A stretch of 64,000 bases of DNA from Oceanisphaera sp. IT1-181 (GCF_033807535.1 NZ_CP136856.1:1483001-1547000); one strand, 5' to 3'. Shown: positions 16,582 to 26,046, counted from the first letter of the stretch. A program made the numbers and translations. Notes: generated by a model not told the origin, from the sequence alone.

Positions 16582-17232
16582 ATGACTGAAAAACCTACCT
16601 CACTTGCTGATCAGGCCTTTAATTCCATCCGAGAATTATTGCGCGATAATATCATTAAAGCTGGTCAACTTATCTCCATGTCATTCTTGTCTGAATTGAT
16701 TGGCCTTCCTTTAGCTCCAGTACGAGAAGCGGTACAAAAGGCCTCTGCACTAGGGTTAATGAAATCAATCCCTAAAAGAGGGGTTCTTATCATAGATGCC
16801 GATAGTGATCATGTTGTAGAGTGCCTAGTTATTAGACAGATTTGGGATAAAGAAGGTGCCAGAGTCTTAACTCGAACACCAGATAAAGAGTATATAAAAA
16901 AACTTATTGTTAGGCATCAAGCTGTTATAGAGCAAGCGATTAATTCTGAAATAAGTTTAGCGTTACAAAAAGAAGCGACATCTCTTGATTGGGAGATGCA
17001 TGAGCTTCTATCCTCTAGTATTAATAATGCTGAAATAGACAGGCTCTATGCGATCAATAGAGATAGAATTACCATAATGTTCAATGCAAAGCCGATACAC
17101 CCAGTACGCTTGGTCCCTGCTTTTAATGAGCATATAGCCATAATGTTAGCGATAATAGAAGAAGATGAACAAAAGGTAATGGACCTACTGGATTACCATT
17201 ACCAACAAATATTCAGATGGCTTGAAATATAA
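16582..17232 (+). CDS. GntR-family transcriptional regulator (FCD type)
   Basis: 216 residues. The N-terminal winged helix shows LADQAFNSIRELLRDN and a recognition region LAPVREAVQKASALGL, with the GntR 'PVREA' motif. The C-terminal ~140 residues are an all-helical FCD effector domain with spaced His and Asp residues. It probably senses the TRAP substrate or its product and controls the upstream operon; the palindrome at 12106 is a candidate site. Monocistronic, same strand. The gene shares the AT-rich composition of the TRAP operon, so they may have arrived together. Confidence 0.88.
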   Translation: MTEKPTSLADQAFNSIRELLRDNIIKAGQLISMSFLSELIGLPLAPVREAVQKASALGLMKSIPKRGVLIIDADSDHVVECLVIRQIWDKEGARVLTRTPDKEYIKKLIVRHQAVIEQAINSEISLALQKEATSLDWEMHELLSSSINNAEIDRLYAINRDRITIMFNAKPIHPVRLVPAFNEHIAIMLAIIEEDEQKVMDLLDYHYQQIFRWLEI

Positions 17233-17301
17233 TATTTCTGTATTAATACTGTGCAGTTTTAAGTTTGAGATATGTTTGTATAAAGTAGGAGCAGTATCAA
17301 G

Positions 17302-17925
17302 GTGCAGGGAGCGATAAAGAATAAGGGCTGCTTTTTATCCACTGTGTTATTCATTAATAAACCATTGCGTTGTGCTTGGCTGGTCGGCGCTGTTATTTTA
17401 TTAACCGGCTGTGCCAGCATGAGCAAGCAAGAGTGTTTAACGGCCAACTGGCTAGACCAAGGTTTTCGTGATGGCCGCAGCGGCCAGCCTTTAACTCGCA
17501 TTGTTGATCATCGCCAAGCTTGCACCAAAGTCGGCGTAATACCCAAGGATACGCTTTATTTTCAGGGTCGTGACCAAGGCATTGTACATTATTGTACGTC
17601 TGAAAATGGGCTAGCAGTAGGGCGCCAAGGTCACCCTTATCGCAATGCTTGTCCTGCCGCATTAGAGCACAAATTTTTAGTCTCTTATAAGCAAGGAAAG
17701 CAACTTTATGAGGCAGAGCAGCGTATAGAAGCACTCAGCCAAGACACGCATCAGTTAGAGCTGTTATTAAGAGATGAAGACGACCGAGAGCAGCGTCGCT
17801 ACTTACGCCATCATATCCGAGGTCTGGACTGGGAACTGCAACGCGCCCGTGATGAGCAGCGCTATCTTGAGCGAAACTTAGAGAGGGACGTAGACAGCAA
17901 CCTAGAACGAAATGTGGGTTACTGA
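17302..17925 (+). CDS. DUF2799 family lipoprotein
   Basis: A lipoprotein with a hydrophobic signal segment ending in the lipobox LLTGC (Cys about residue 36) and then SMSKQECLTANWLDQGFRDG, the DUF2799 hallmark. The C-terminal ~60 residues are highly charged (RDEDDREQRRYLRHH), probably helical. The function of the family is unknown; it is expected at the periplasmic face of the inner or outer membrane. The GTG start at 17302 gives a long pre-lipobox region; the true start may be further in. It is GC-richer than the preceding TRAP genes, marking the end of the AT-rich island. Confidence 0.8.
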   Translation: MQGAIKNKGCFLSTVLFINKPLRCAWLVGAVILLTGCASMSKQECLTANWLDQGFRDGRSGQPLTRIVDHRQACTKVGVIPKDTLYFQGRDQGIVHYCTSENGLAVGRQGHPYRNACPAALEHKFLVSYKQGKQLYEAEQRIEALSQDTHQLELLLRDEDDREQRRYLRHHIRGLDWELQRARDEQRYLERNLERDVDSNLERNVGY

Positions 17926-18018
17926 ATCAGTAGGGCGCCTGTGGGCGCTGTTGCAGTTCTTGAGCGTGAGGGCTAGATTGTCTACAATAGTTCACTTTTT
18001 ACTTATGGCAGATCAAAC

Positions 18019-18267
18019 ATGAACGACACTACCTCGCTCCCCGCTTTACCGGATCGTCTTTCGGGTAACCCTCGTAGCCCACACCATGTGGCAGAGATTT
18101 TTGAGCACAACATCGGTATTCGGATCAACGGCAAAGAGCGTACGGATGTCGAAGAATATTGCATCAGTGAAGGCTGGGTCAAAATATCTTCGTCTAAAGC
18201 ATTAGACCGTCGCGGCCAACCTTTGTTGATAACGTTAAAAGGCACGGTTGAAGCTTATTATCTTTAA
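18019..18267 (+). CDS. DUF3297 family protein
   Basis: An 82-residue protein with LPDRLSGNPRSPHH near the start and the motif GIRINGKERTDVEEYCISEGW, the conserved core of DUF3297. Full length. No function is established; the family is a small soluble cytoplasmic protein widespread in proteobacteria. Single gene. Confidence 0.9.
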   Translation: MNDTTSLPALPDRLSGNPRSPHHVAEIFEHNIGIRINGKERTDVEEYCISEGWVKISSSKALDRRGQPLLITLKGTVEAYYL

Positions 18268-18411
18268 GCTGTCTTAATGATTATTGCTGCTTAGCGAGGG
18301 ACAGCCTACTGCCGAATTGGTGTATGATTTGGCGTATGAGCTGTCGCATGAGTTAGTGTAATAGTTGAATAATTTCAACGCAATTCACGCCCTCTCCCTA
18401 AAAAATAAAGC

Positions 18412-18633
18412 TCAACAGGGTCTAGATAAATCTAGGCCGGTATCGGTTTCTGACCAAAAGTTGATGTTAAATTGAGCATCATCACTTAACTCTACACGGT
18501 GCCAATATTGGGGCGGACTAACAGCAAACTGCCCCGCGTGGATCACCACCGTTTTTTCGGGCGCTGTGGTGGCTTCATTGGCGAATCCGTAAAAGGTGAC
18601 CGTGCCTTGCATCACACAAATTTGACCAAACAC
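18412..18633 (-). pseudogene. Truncated DUF1971 (TehB/YeaR N-like cupin) fragment
   Basis: The frame carries the C-terminal two thirds of a DUF1971 cupin: FGQICVMQGTVTFYGF, then VIHAGQFAVSPPQYWHRVEL and FNINFW, which match the family's G-x-L-x-V-x-EG and PxxWHxVE...FxxxFW pattern. The normal N-terminal ~25-30 residues are missing and an in-frame stop lies just upstream of the first usable GTG. The upstream part has been replaced by the oppositely oriented ACT-domain gene starting 12 bp away. Probably a remnant; a short functional product cannot be excluded. Confidence 0.68.
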
Positions 18634-18645
18634 GCATTGGTATCA

Positions 18646-19002
18646 ATGAACCCAATACTGATTGATGATGAGTTTGTATTCTGCACCGTGCCAGGCAGTT
18701 TGGCTCAGTATTTGGAGTTAGCCCCAGTGGCGAGCTTTGTTGAAGCTGAAGGACTCACGCTGGTGGTTAGCAAAGCTGCTGCGCTAAAAGCGGATTTAAG
18801 CTTTGACAGCTCGTTTCGCCAAATTACGCTCACGGTGCACTCCAGTTTAGCTGCGGTGGGGCTAACGGCTGCGGTATCTACCCAACTCGCATCTAAGGGC
18901 ATCAGTGCCAATGTGATAGCGGCCTTTTATCACGATCATATCTTTGTTCCCGCCGCGAGCGCAGAGGCGGCGTTGTCAGCAATCCAAGAGCTCAGCGCCT
19001 AG
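18646..19002 (+). CDS. ACT domain-containing protein
   Basis: 118 residues with a tandem ACT-like fold: an N-terminal DEFVFCTVPGSLAQYL part and a C-terminal FRQITLTVHSSLAAVGLTAAVSTQ part with the beta-alpha-beta ligand-loop pattern LAAVGLTAAV. Similar small proteins are annotated as ACT-domain or DUF2241 proteins and are thought to bind amino acids. ATG at 18646 fits family length; the frame is open upstream to 18499 across the DUF1971 remnant but without support. Confidence 0.8.
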   Translation: MNPILIDDEFVFCTVPGSLAQYLELAPVASFVEAEGLTLVVSKAAALKADLSFDSSFRQITLTVHSSLAAVGLTAAVSTQLASKGISANVIAAFYHDHIFVPAASAEAALSAIQELSA

Positions 19003-19210
19003 CTATTTTTCATCAGGCGAAAATAAGCTCCAAATGAGTTATTTAGTTATTGCTTCGAGCGCCGAGCTTGAACCTGAGTTGTTATTGGCGACAGAAAACC
19101 ACTGAAATTGGCAGTTATCTTGCTGCTAACCATGTAGAATGCGCCGTTCAATGATCATTCAGCCGTTGAGTGCTGAATGCAGCGTTATAGCAAATCCCAG
19201 TAGGAACTCC

Positions 19211-19525
19211 ATGAAAAAGACATTCGCTTTAGCTCACCCTAAATTACCACTTGCGCGCAGGGTAGACTCTATTAAGCATGAAATAAAAAAATACCTTAAG
19301 AGAGAGCGTAACAAGACCCTGCCTAGCGGCATGAACTACTGGGCGTTTGATTGCCGTTTTGGTGCATCAGCTGAGACTGCGACTGATGTTTTCCCTTCTG
19401 AAATCAATAAGCACATTGATACAGTAGTGGCGCAAGAGTTGCCTGAGTTCTATGTAGAGATACTGGCCAGAGCCTGTAAGCATGACCCTCGCTCGATTGC
19501 GACCTCTGCGGATGACCAAGCGTAA
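19211..19525 (+). CDS. DUF6172 family protein
   Basis: A 104-residue protein starting MKKTFALAHPKLPLARRVDSI and containing IKKYLKRERNKTLP and WAFDCRFG, the conserved features of DUF6172. Basic N-terminal half. No function known. ATG at 19211 fits the family and has GGAAC upstream; in-frame starts from 19139 are less likely. Confidence 0.85.
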   Translation: MKKTFALAHPKLPLARRVDSIKHEIKKYLKRERNKTLPSGMNYWAFDCRFGASAETATDVFPSEINKHIDTVVAQELPEFYVEILARACKHDPRSIATSADDQA

Positions 19526-19723
19526 GTAGCAGGCTCATGCCTGATTACGTCATGCTTAGTGAGTTAATGCTTGAGCAAGGCTGAGTGTGACTGCTTGTGA
19601 ACGGTGTAAAACGGCGTAAGAAGAGCTCTGTTTCTCTTTCGCCGTTTTTGCTCACTGCTTGCCGTGAGTGATTGAATATCCTTGACCTGCAATTTTATCC
19701 CCCCACGGCGGTTTTCAACCCAG

Positions 19724-20467
19724 TTAAATCTTTATACAGCTAAAAATAGCATTGCCAGAAGACCTATCCCACGGCACTATTTTTTCATAATCATGCTCAA
19801 AAATATGAACCTCGAAGTATGGCGTTAATAGTGCGGTTAGCTCATCGAAGCTCACGGCTACCATGGGGTGCTCGTTATGCCACACTTGCGCTTCTTCGCC
19901 GGTGGTTTTGCCAATGCTAAGCTGCAGTGATTGTTTGTCGCCAGTTCCGGGATAATGCCACCCCGAACGAAACGTAAAGACACTGGTGTCTTGGGTTGCT
20001 GTGTGACTTACAAAGAGTTCGTTATCAATTTTGTGCTTGTCGACCACGTTAAAGCAGAATACGCCCTGTGTTTTTAACGCGCTATGTACACTGGCTATGC
20101 ATTGTTTGAGTTTATTAATACCATCGTTGTAATGAATGGAATATAAGAAGCAGGTAATCAGGTCTACCGGCTCCGCAATCTTAAACTCACTCATGTTTTG
20201 CAAAGAAAATTGTGCTTCAGGGCAGCGCAGTTGTGCGATATCTAACATAGGTTGGTTAAGGTCAAGACCATTGCTTTGATAACCAAAATCAATGAAATGC
20301 CGCACGTGTGGGCCCGTACCACAAGCTAAATCCAGATGGGTGTTACCCCCGTTGCCAAAAATTTGCTGCAGCCGATTAATGCTGCTGCTTTGTGCCCGAT
20401 AATCGATATCGAGACACATTAAATCGTAATAACCTGACAAGTCGGTATAGAGTGCGTTGGCGGACAT
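19724..20467 (-). CDS. Class I SAM-dependent methyltransferase
   Basis: 247 residues. HLDLACGTGPHVRHF is the SAM-binding motif I, GLDLNQPMLDIAQ motif II, and EPVDLITCFLYSIHYN motif IV of Methyltransf_25/11-type enzymes. Substrate unknown; sarcosine/glycine- or small-molecule-type methyltransferases have this size. Single gene on the minus strand. A region of ~190 bp separates it from the DUF6172 gene. Confidence 0.85.
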   Translation of the reverse strand: MSANALYTDLSGYYDLMCLDIDYRAQSSSINRLQQIFGNGGNTHLDLACGTGPHVRHFIDFGYQSNGLDLNQPMLDIAQLRCPEAQFSLQNMSEFKIAEPVDLITCFLYSIHYNDGINKLKQCIASVHSALKTQGVFCFNVVDKHKIDNELFVSHTATQDTSVFTFRSGWHYPGTGDKQSLQLSIGKTTGEEAQVWHNEHPMVAVSFDELTALLTPYFEVHIFEHDYEKIVPWDRSSGNAIFSCIKI

Positions 20468-20806
20468 CTTGGCCTATTTTTTGCAAAGATATTTTGGGGT
20501 GGCGCATAGTAAACTAATCGGCCTGCTTTGCAAGATACATAGGGGCTGGCGCAAGTTTTGAAGATGAGGAAACAGATGCGTTTAAGATCAAAGGCATCGC
20601 TGACATCATTGATGTGTGGGATCCTTATTAAGTGGCATAAAGGTCAACAGACTCTAGGCCGAATGGCGAGGTTGAAGGTTCGCAGTTGAGTCATCACTGC
20701 CCTTAATCGTCAAAAGTGATATCCTGTTTCACACAAATACCAGATACAGACAGAGCGTACTCGTAAAAATTATGATTGATAACCAACACTACTTAGCAGG
20801 TAGCCT

Positions 20807-21664
20807 GTGAAGACACCCAAACGCCTACAACCTCTCGTTGAAGAGGGGTTGATCGATGAAGTTATTAGCCGCCTCATGAGCGGCAAAGAAGCCGATGTGT
20901 TCGTGGTCCGCTGTGGTGAGCATATTCGCTGTGCGAAAGTGTATAAAGATGCGATAAAGCGCAGCTTTAAAAAAGCGGCGCAATACCAAGAAGGGCGCCA
21001 AGTGCGCAGCGGCCGTGAAGCCCGCGCTATGGCCAAGCGTTCAAAATTTGGCCGTGAGCAAGAAGAAAAGATTTGGCAAAATGCCGAAGTGGATGCGCTG
21101 TCTCGTTTAGCCCGCGCCGGTGTGCGCGTACCTGAAACCTTTGGCTGCATCGATGGCGTCTTGCTGATGGAGCTGGTGACCGACGACACCGGCGATGTGG
21201 CACCACGGCTTAATGACGTGAGCATGTCACAAGAGCAAGCGATGGAAGATCACGGCGTTATGATGCACTACATCAAGCTAATGCTGTGTGAGGGCATTAT
21301 TCACGGTGATTTGTCAGAATTTAATGTGCTGGTGGATGCCTATGGTCCGGTAGTCATTGACTTACCCCAGGCGGTGAATGCGGCCGCCAATAACAGTGCC
21401 AAAGCCATGTTTTTGCGGGATGTGAATAACATGCGCCGCTATTACGGAGACTTTGTACCCGCCTTAATGCATACCCAATATGGCAAAGAGATGTGGGCGC
21501 TGTATGAAGAGGGTAATTTAACGCCTAACTCAACGCTGAGTGGCGAATTTGAAGACTCAGGTGATGATGCGGACGTGGGCTCAGTGCTTGATGAAATCAA
21601 TGCGGCCATGGAAGAGGAGTTTGAGCGCCGTGATCGGGTACGAGACGCTGAACAAGGCGACTAG
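20807..21664 (+). CDS. RIO-type serine/threonine protein kinase
   Basis: 285 residues. SGKEADVFVVRCG is the RIO nucleotide loop, CAKVYKDA contains the ATP-binding Lys, IHGDLSEFNVLV the catalytic loop (Asp and Asn) and VVIDLPQAV the metal-binding Asp. Bacterial RIO kinases resemble archaeal/eukaryotic ribosome-biogenesis kinases; their bacterial substrates are largely unknown. The C-terminal ~45 residues are acidic. The GTG start at 20807 follows AGGTAG. Single gene. Confidence 0.9.
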   Translation: MKTPKRLQPLVEEGLIDEVISRLMSGKEADVFVVRCGEHIRCAKVYKDAIKRSFKKAAQYQEGRQVRSGREARAMAKRSKFGREQEEKIWQNAEVDALSRLARAGVRVPETFGCIDGVLLMELVTDDTGDVAPRLNDVSMSQEQAMEDHGVMMHYIKLMLCEGIIHGDLSEFNVLVDAYGPVVIDLPQAVNAAANNSAKAMFLRDVNNMRRYYGDFVPALMHTQYGKEMWALYEEGNLTPNSTLSGEFEDSGDDADVGSVLDEINAAMEEEFERRDRVRDAEQGD

Positions 21665-21794
21665 TGAGTCCAAGTTAAAATGCTTAAGTTACAAATGCTT
21701 AAGTTAAGGCGCTCAAGATAAGATGCGTCTGGCTGGGCCTTAATCGTACCCAGCCATAGGGCATAACGTTAAATCATGTCACTGATGAGTCACT

Positions 21795-22160
21795 ATGTTT
21801 AATGAGTTCAGGTTTAAAAGAGTCTTGCTTGGCGCCATGGCCATCTTCGCGTTAGCGGCCTGTAAAGAGCCGGCCGCAGCCAAAGAGCAGGCTATTAACA
21901 TCGACCAAGAGCAGCTTTGCGAAGTGCAGAACTGGCAGAAAGACGCCACGGCTTTAGCCTGTAAAGCGGGCCAAAAAGTCCTGTTTCTGCCTTCCACCTT
22001 CGGTAATGAACAACTGCCGGTCTTGTTTGCAGCGGTCAATTGCGACCATCGCTTTAGCATTGCCCTGACTCAGGGCGGCGTTGCTTGTATTTATACCCCG
22101 CTCAAGATGACGGCAGCAGAAGCGCGAGACGCCATCGGTAAAGATGAAATTATTAAATAA
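21795..22160 (+). CDS. Small lipoprotein, unknown function
   Basis: 121 residues with a hydrophobic N-terminal segment and lipobox-like ALAACKEPAA (Cys about residue 23). The remaining ~95 residues contain four more Cys (LCEVQNW, LACKAG, VNCDH, VACIY), which could form two periplasmic disulfides. No family recognised. The stop is followed within ~30 bp by the repeat-rich region at 22190. Confidence 0.75.
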   Translation: MFNEFRFKRVLLGAMAIFALAACKEPAAAKEQAINIDQEQLCEVQNWQKDATALACKAGQKVLFLPSTFGNEQLPVLFAAVNCDHRFSIALTQGGVACIYTPLKMTAAEARDAIGKDEIIK

Positions 22161-22189
22161 GTGCTTGTCCGAAACATATTTTATTTAAC

Positions 22190-22620
22190 GCGCCTTATTT
22201 TTAATAAGTAATGCTGCGGAACTAACGTGGATTTTGTCGTTACAGGCTCTTAAAGATTCAATACTCCTTGGCCACTGTCTTAGCGCTTGGTTTTGACCTT
22301 GTAGATACTCTGTTGGGCGTCAATAATTTATATCCAGCTACGCTGGTCCGGCAAATAAATTTCCGACTACTAAGTGCCTATCTTTTGTAGGGTGGCCGTC
22401 TCTTCGGCGAAGAGGACTTCGCCACGGTTTTCTATGTGCCCTTAAAACATCCTGCTTCGCAGGACCGGCGAATAAATTCCCGGCTACAAAGTGCCTATCT
22501 TTTGTAGGTGCAAATTTATTCAGCACGGTTTGTATTATCCCTAAACCTTAAAAATAACCAGCTACGCTGGCCCGGCGAAGTCCTCTTTACCAAAGAGACG
22601 GCCGGCTATAAGGTCTGCCG
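22190..22620. repeat. Intergenic palindromic repeat cluster
   Basis: About 430 bp of short related palindromes: CAGCTACGCTGG, TCTCTTCGGCGAAGAGGAC, CCTGCTTCGCAGGACC and the phrases 'GGCGAATAAATT' and 'AAGTGCCTATCTTTTGTAG', some appearing twice. The same words recur at 28.2, 33.6, 43.9, 51.7 and 61.1 kb. They look like a genus-specific family of intergenic repeats; no coding capacity. Confidence 0.75.
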
Positions 22621-22630
22621 AAGGGCTAAG

Positions 22631-23068
22631 TTACAGATTTTTCGTTTTAATAATGTAGTGATTGCGTTGGTGTCTGGGCACCTGTGAACTGGGCAGCGCC
22701 GTGGGGCTAACGGTAATGCCAAGTTGCTGCATTTTTTGACGCGAGCCTGCCAATAACGGATGCCAACTCGCTAATGGCTCGCCTTTATGCAGGCGGCGAT
22801 AGGCGCAGGAGTCGGGTAGCCAACTATATTCAGCAACATTTTCTGCGGTTAGCGGATGACAGTGGGGCACTTTGCTAAGGCGATGCTCATAATCACTGCA
22901 ACGACTGCTGCTGACATCCAACAATTCACAGCTGATATTAAAGACAGTCACTTGATGCTCATCCACGTGGCGCACTAAGCAGCACTGACCGCAGCCATCG
23001 CATAAGGCTTCCCATTCTTTAGTGTTTAATTCAGCTAGCTTATAGCGCTCCCAAAACTTTTCCCGCAC
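22631..23068 (-). CDS. YcgN family cysteine-cluster protein (UPF0260)
   Basis: 145 residues. The N-terminal FWERYKLAELNTKEWEAL, then CDGCGQCC and later CSDYEHR and LPDSCAYR reproduce the conserved cysteines of YcgN (UPF0260, zinc/iron-chelating CxxCxxCC family). Expected to bind a metal or Fe-S centre; role unknown. Full length for the family. Monocistronic on the minus strand. Confidence 0.9.
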   Translation of the reverse strand: MREKFWERYKLAELNTKEWEALCDGCGQCCLVRHVDEHQVTVFNISCELLDVSSSRCSDYEHRLSKVPHCHPLTAENVAEYSWLPDSCAYRRLHKGEPLASWHPLLAGSRQKMQQLGITVSPTALPSSQVPRHQRNHYIIKTKNL

Positions 23069-23216
23069 GTTTTGACTCTTTTATCTGCTTAATGGTTCGC
23101 CTATTAAACGATACTTGGCGAAGTTAAGCCAATTTTCGGGAGTTACCGCCATTTTTACGGCCGTTTGGCGATGTTCTCTCCGAAAGATGTGCAAATGCCT
23201 CACTTATTCGAAGACA

Positions 23217-23702
23217 TTAACGCTCAGTGCCTTCATGGCTTTCTGCACTTACCTGTTGGCTAGGGATGGCGGGCTTAACCCCTGGGAAGCGTGCTGATGC
23301 ATAACGCACCACGAGCACGGCGATGGCTAATAATAAAATAGCGCCAGAGATATATACCACACCCATATCGGGGGCATCGTGGTGTGAAATATCTGAAATC
23401 ATCATTCTTGTTAAGGCGGTAATGGCCACGTAAATCAAAAAACGCACTGGCATATGGTTGGTTTTAAAGTAAATGCCTACCATGGCGCCTAACTCAAGAT
23501 AGATAAACAGTAATAAAATATCATCGATGGAGGCGGATCCTTTAGCCAGCATATCGAGAGCGGCCAGCGTACCGGCCCATGCTGTCATGCCGCCGATGGC
23601 AAATAGCGCCAGATAGTGAAAAATTTCAACCAAGAGGTTGCCTGTTGACTCGGCATGCTGGTGTATATTGCTGCGCCATCTATTCGCTTGGCTTTGTTTC
23701 AT
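23217..23702 (-). CDS. PsiE-like phosphate-starvation-inducible membrane protein
   Basis: 161 residues with four hydrophobic segments. DILLLFIYLELGAMVGIYFK and MPVRFLIYVAITALTRMMI match the conserved central region of the PsiE family. In Escherichia coli psiE responds to phosphate starvation; its biochemical role is unknown. The N-terminus is hydrophilic and the C-terminal tail is cytoplasmic. Single gene. Confidence 0.85.
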   Translation of the reverse strand: MKQSQANRWRSNIHQHAESTGNLLVEIFHYLALFAIGGMTAWAGTLAALDMLAKGSASIDDILLLFIYLELGAMVGIYFKTNHMPVRFLIYVAITALTRMMISDISHHDAPDMGVVYISGAILLLAIAVLVVRYASARFPGVKPAIPSQQVSAESHEGTER

Positions 23703-23923
23703 GGTAAAAAGTCCTAAAGGTATGTGCTGCGTCTTTTAGCGGCGCGTACTGGCTGCCATTATTGGGTTGTCCACTATGAGATTTTACGAGAGTGTCACTG
23801 CTTTATATTTAAGCGCTAATGTTATCACTCTTACCACCTTTAATTGCGTTGGAGCTGAAACAGATTGAAGATAAGTCACCGTCATTATTAAGTATTCACA
23901 GGTTTAGAGAAAGGAACAAGCCA

Positions 23924-24412
23924 ATGAACAGCAGCAAACGAGTAACAATGGCCGGGGCACTGCTGGCGCTAACGCTCACTGCCTGTGGCCACCCACCCAC
24001 GGCAGAAGAGCAATTGGCGGTGGCCCTTGCGGAGTTTACCGAGCAAGCTGATCTTGAATATCAGCATGCCTTTATGGACTTAAATCATGATGGTGTAGAG
24101 GATGCGCTGGTGTTATTAGCGGGCAGTGACTGGTGTGGCTCAGGGGGATGCGCGCTGTTGGTGTTAAAGGGCCAAGTGCTGGGACAACAAGCCGAAGGGT
24201 CAAGCTTTGAAGTTATCTCGAGAAGCACGGTGACGCGCCCACCCATTCGTGTTGGAAAATCCGAAAGTGAAGGCTGGCAGAACTTAATCGTGCACAGTGA
24301 CGGCGCCGAAAAATTACTGCAGTTTGATGGCAATCGTTATCCGCCCAATCCGTCGATGCAGCCGAGTGCTACTCCCGAACAACTGGATGGCGCTAATATT
24401 CTATTGCCGTAA
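23924..24412 (+). CDS. Small lipoprotein, unknown function
   Basis: 162 residues with signal peptide and lipobox LTACG (Cys about 20). A central stretch FMDLNHDGVEDALVLL resembles the calcium-binding DxNxDGxxD of FG-GAP/dockerin-like loops, followed by CGSGGCALLVLK with a probable disulfide. Proteins of this type are often annotated as hypothetical lipoproteins. ATG at 23924 follows AAAGGAAC; an upstream in-frame ATG (23819) would place the signal peptide internally. Confidence 0.8.
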   Translation: MNSSKRVTMAGALLALTLTACGHPPTAEEQLAVALAEFTEQADLEYQHAFMDLNHDGVEDALVLLAGSDWCGSGGCALLVLKGQVLGQQAEGSSFEVISRSTVTRPPIRVGKSESEGWQNLIVHSDGAEKLLQFDGNRYPPNPSMQPSATPEQLDGANILLP

Positions 24413-24512
24413 ACAGGTAGTGCCGTAAATATGCGCTGCCGCAAATGTGTATTATTAGATGGCAGCCAGTGAGCAGTCAGCTAGATGCGCTTTTTACAAG
24501 GATGAATAATAA

Positions 24513-25097
24513 ATGAACACCACCGCTTTGCTTAATAAAGACACAGCTAGTACAGATGCCGTATTAAGGGCCATCGCGCATATGCCCACCGCCAGTCTTG
24601 AAGTCTTAATGGATAACGAGTTTGCGCGCAGCTTAACTGATGCAGACTTTATGCGCATTGCCGTGTTTTTGGCACAAAAAAGCCTGCTGGAAGGCGGCTG
24701 CCCAATAGGTGCGGTAATAGTCAATAATGCGACCAAGCAGATAGTTGGCAAAGGGCACAATACCTTGGTGCAAGACAACCACCCCTATAACCACGGTGAA
24801 ACGGCCGCGATCAAAGATGCGGGGCGCCTCGATTTTAGCCAGACTACGCTCTACACCAGCCTAAGCCCTTGTGTGGTGTGTGCGACCTTGCTTTATATGC
24901 GTGGCTTTAGCCGCGTGGTGGTGGGCGACATGACCAATGCCTCGGGTACGGAAACCGTGTTGCAAGAAAAAGGCGTGAAAGTAGAGGTATTAGAAGACGC
25001 TGACGGGGTGGCCCAATACGCGCGCTTTCGCCAAGAGAATCCCGAGCAAGACTTAGAAGACTGGCAAGGGCTGAGTGCGGTGCCACACCTTCCTTAG
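24513..25097 (+). CDS. Nucleoside/cytosine deaminase family protein
   Basis: 194 residues. Zinc-site motifs of the cytidine/deoxycytidylate deaminase superfamily are present: NHGETAAIKDAG (H-x-E with Gly instead of the usual Ala) and SPCVVCATLLYMRG (PCxxC). An N-terminal ~50-residue extension precedes the domain. The GETAAI and MRG features resemble fungal-type cytosine deaminases and guanine deaminases rather than tRNA-specific TadA; the substrate is not certain. Ribosome site AAGGATGA lies just upstream. Confidence 0.85.
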   Translation: MNTTALLNKDTASTDAVLRAIAHMPTASLEVLMDNEFARSLTDADFMRIAVFLAQKSLLEGGCPIGAVIVNNATKQIVGKGHNTLVQDNHPYNHGETAAIKDAGRLDFSQTTLYTSLSPCVVCATLLYMRGFSRVVVGDMTNASGTETVLQEKGVKVEVLEDADGVAQYARFRQENPEQDLEDWQGLSAVPHLP

Positions 25098-25210
25098 TTT
25101 TCAAGACACTGATGAGTAATCGGCTACAGTCTTAGCTAAGGGCTGTGGCTTATTATTGACGATAAAGCTCTTTGCCCATCCGCGCTATTGACTCTAGAAG
25201 CGAATGACTT

Positions 25211-25759
25211 ATGGCCAGCGAAGAAGCTAAGTTTACCGTGCTGCTCAAATATGGCAGTTTTGAGGTACGCGAGTATGCACCGCATGTGGTGGCAAAAACA
25301 TGGGTTGAGGGCGAATTCAGTAATATCGGCAGGCAAGCCTTTGGCCGCTTATTTAAGTATATTTCTGGCCATAATCACTACTTGCAAAAAATTCCCATGA
25401 CCTCGCCAGTGGTCCAGCAAGCAGAAAACCAGCACTCAGAAAGCCAGCCAGTAAATGGCATTTGGCAGGTGAGCTTTATGATGCCTGCGGGTTCGCGCCT
25501 CGACACTTTGCCAGTACCGAAAGATCATCACGTTCTCTTACAGCCAGTCTCGGCACAAAAAATGGCTGCGGTGCGCTATTCGGGCTCTTGGTCTGAACAA
25601 GCCTATCTTGAGCATAAACAGTCGTTACAAGCATGGTTGCAAACGCAAGTCTACCAAACAACGGGTGAGGCCATGTGGGCCCGTTATAACCCACCTTTTA
25701 CGCTGTGGTTTTTGCGCCGCAACGAAGTGTTAATCCCCATTACTCGACTCTGTGAATAA
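25211..25759 (+). CDS. SOUL heme-binding family protein
   Basis: 182 residues. FTVLLKYGSFEVREYAPHVVA and the segment RLFKYISGHN followed by IPMTSPVV are the diagnostic features of the SOUL/HBP family. The C-terminus has WARYNPPFTLWFLRRNEV, also conserved. These proteins may bind heme or hydrophobic ligands; no signal peptide, so cytoplasmic. Single gene. Confidence 0.93.
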   Translation: MASEEAKFTVLLKYGSFEVREYAPHVVAKTWVEGEFSNIGRQAFGRLFKYISGHNHYLQKIPMTSPVVQQAENQHSESQPVNGIWQVSFMMPAGSRLDTLPVPKDHHVLLQPVSAQKMAAVRYSGSWSEQAYLEHKQSLQAWLQTQVYQTTGEAMWARYNPPFTLWFLRRNEVLIPITRLCE

Positions 25760-26046
25760 GCTCGCGATTCTGTTTTCATTCAGATGGGCTTAAACCATGA
25801 CCTGCACGTCAGCCGAGTTTGGCATAAAGAGTTGGCCGTTAACCATGACCTACACTGGTACAGAGCTATGCATTGCCGATGTTATTTTCTATTCCCGATA
25901 GAGATGATGCTGTAGCAATAACCACACTTTTAACAATGCACGCTGGGTAGAGCAGAAGAGCGGTTGACGAACTGCTACTGGGTAAGGAGCTCCGTTGTTG
26001 GTCATGGGCTGAATATAAAATGGAATTTATTAAAGCGAGGTATGCC

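Noticed and set aside
22338..22526. Minus-strand frame with internal peptide repeats (TKDRH-VVGNLFAG)
   Set aside because: This is translation of the intergenic palindromic repeats.
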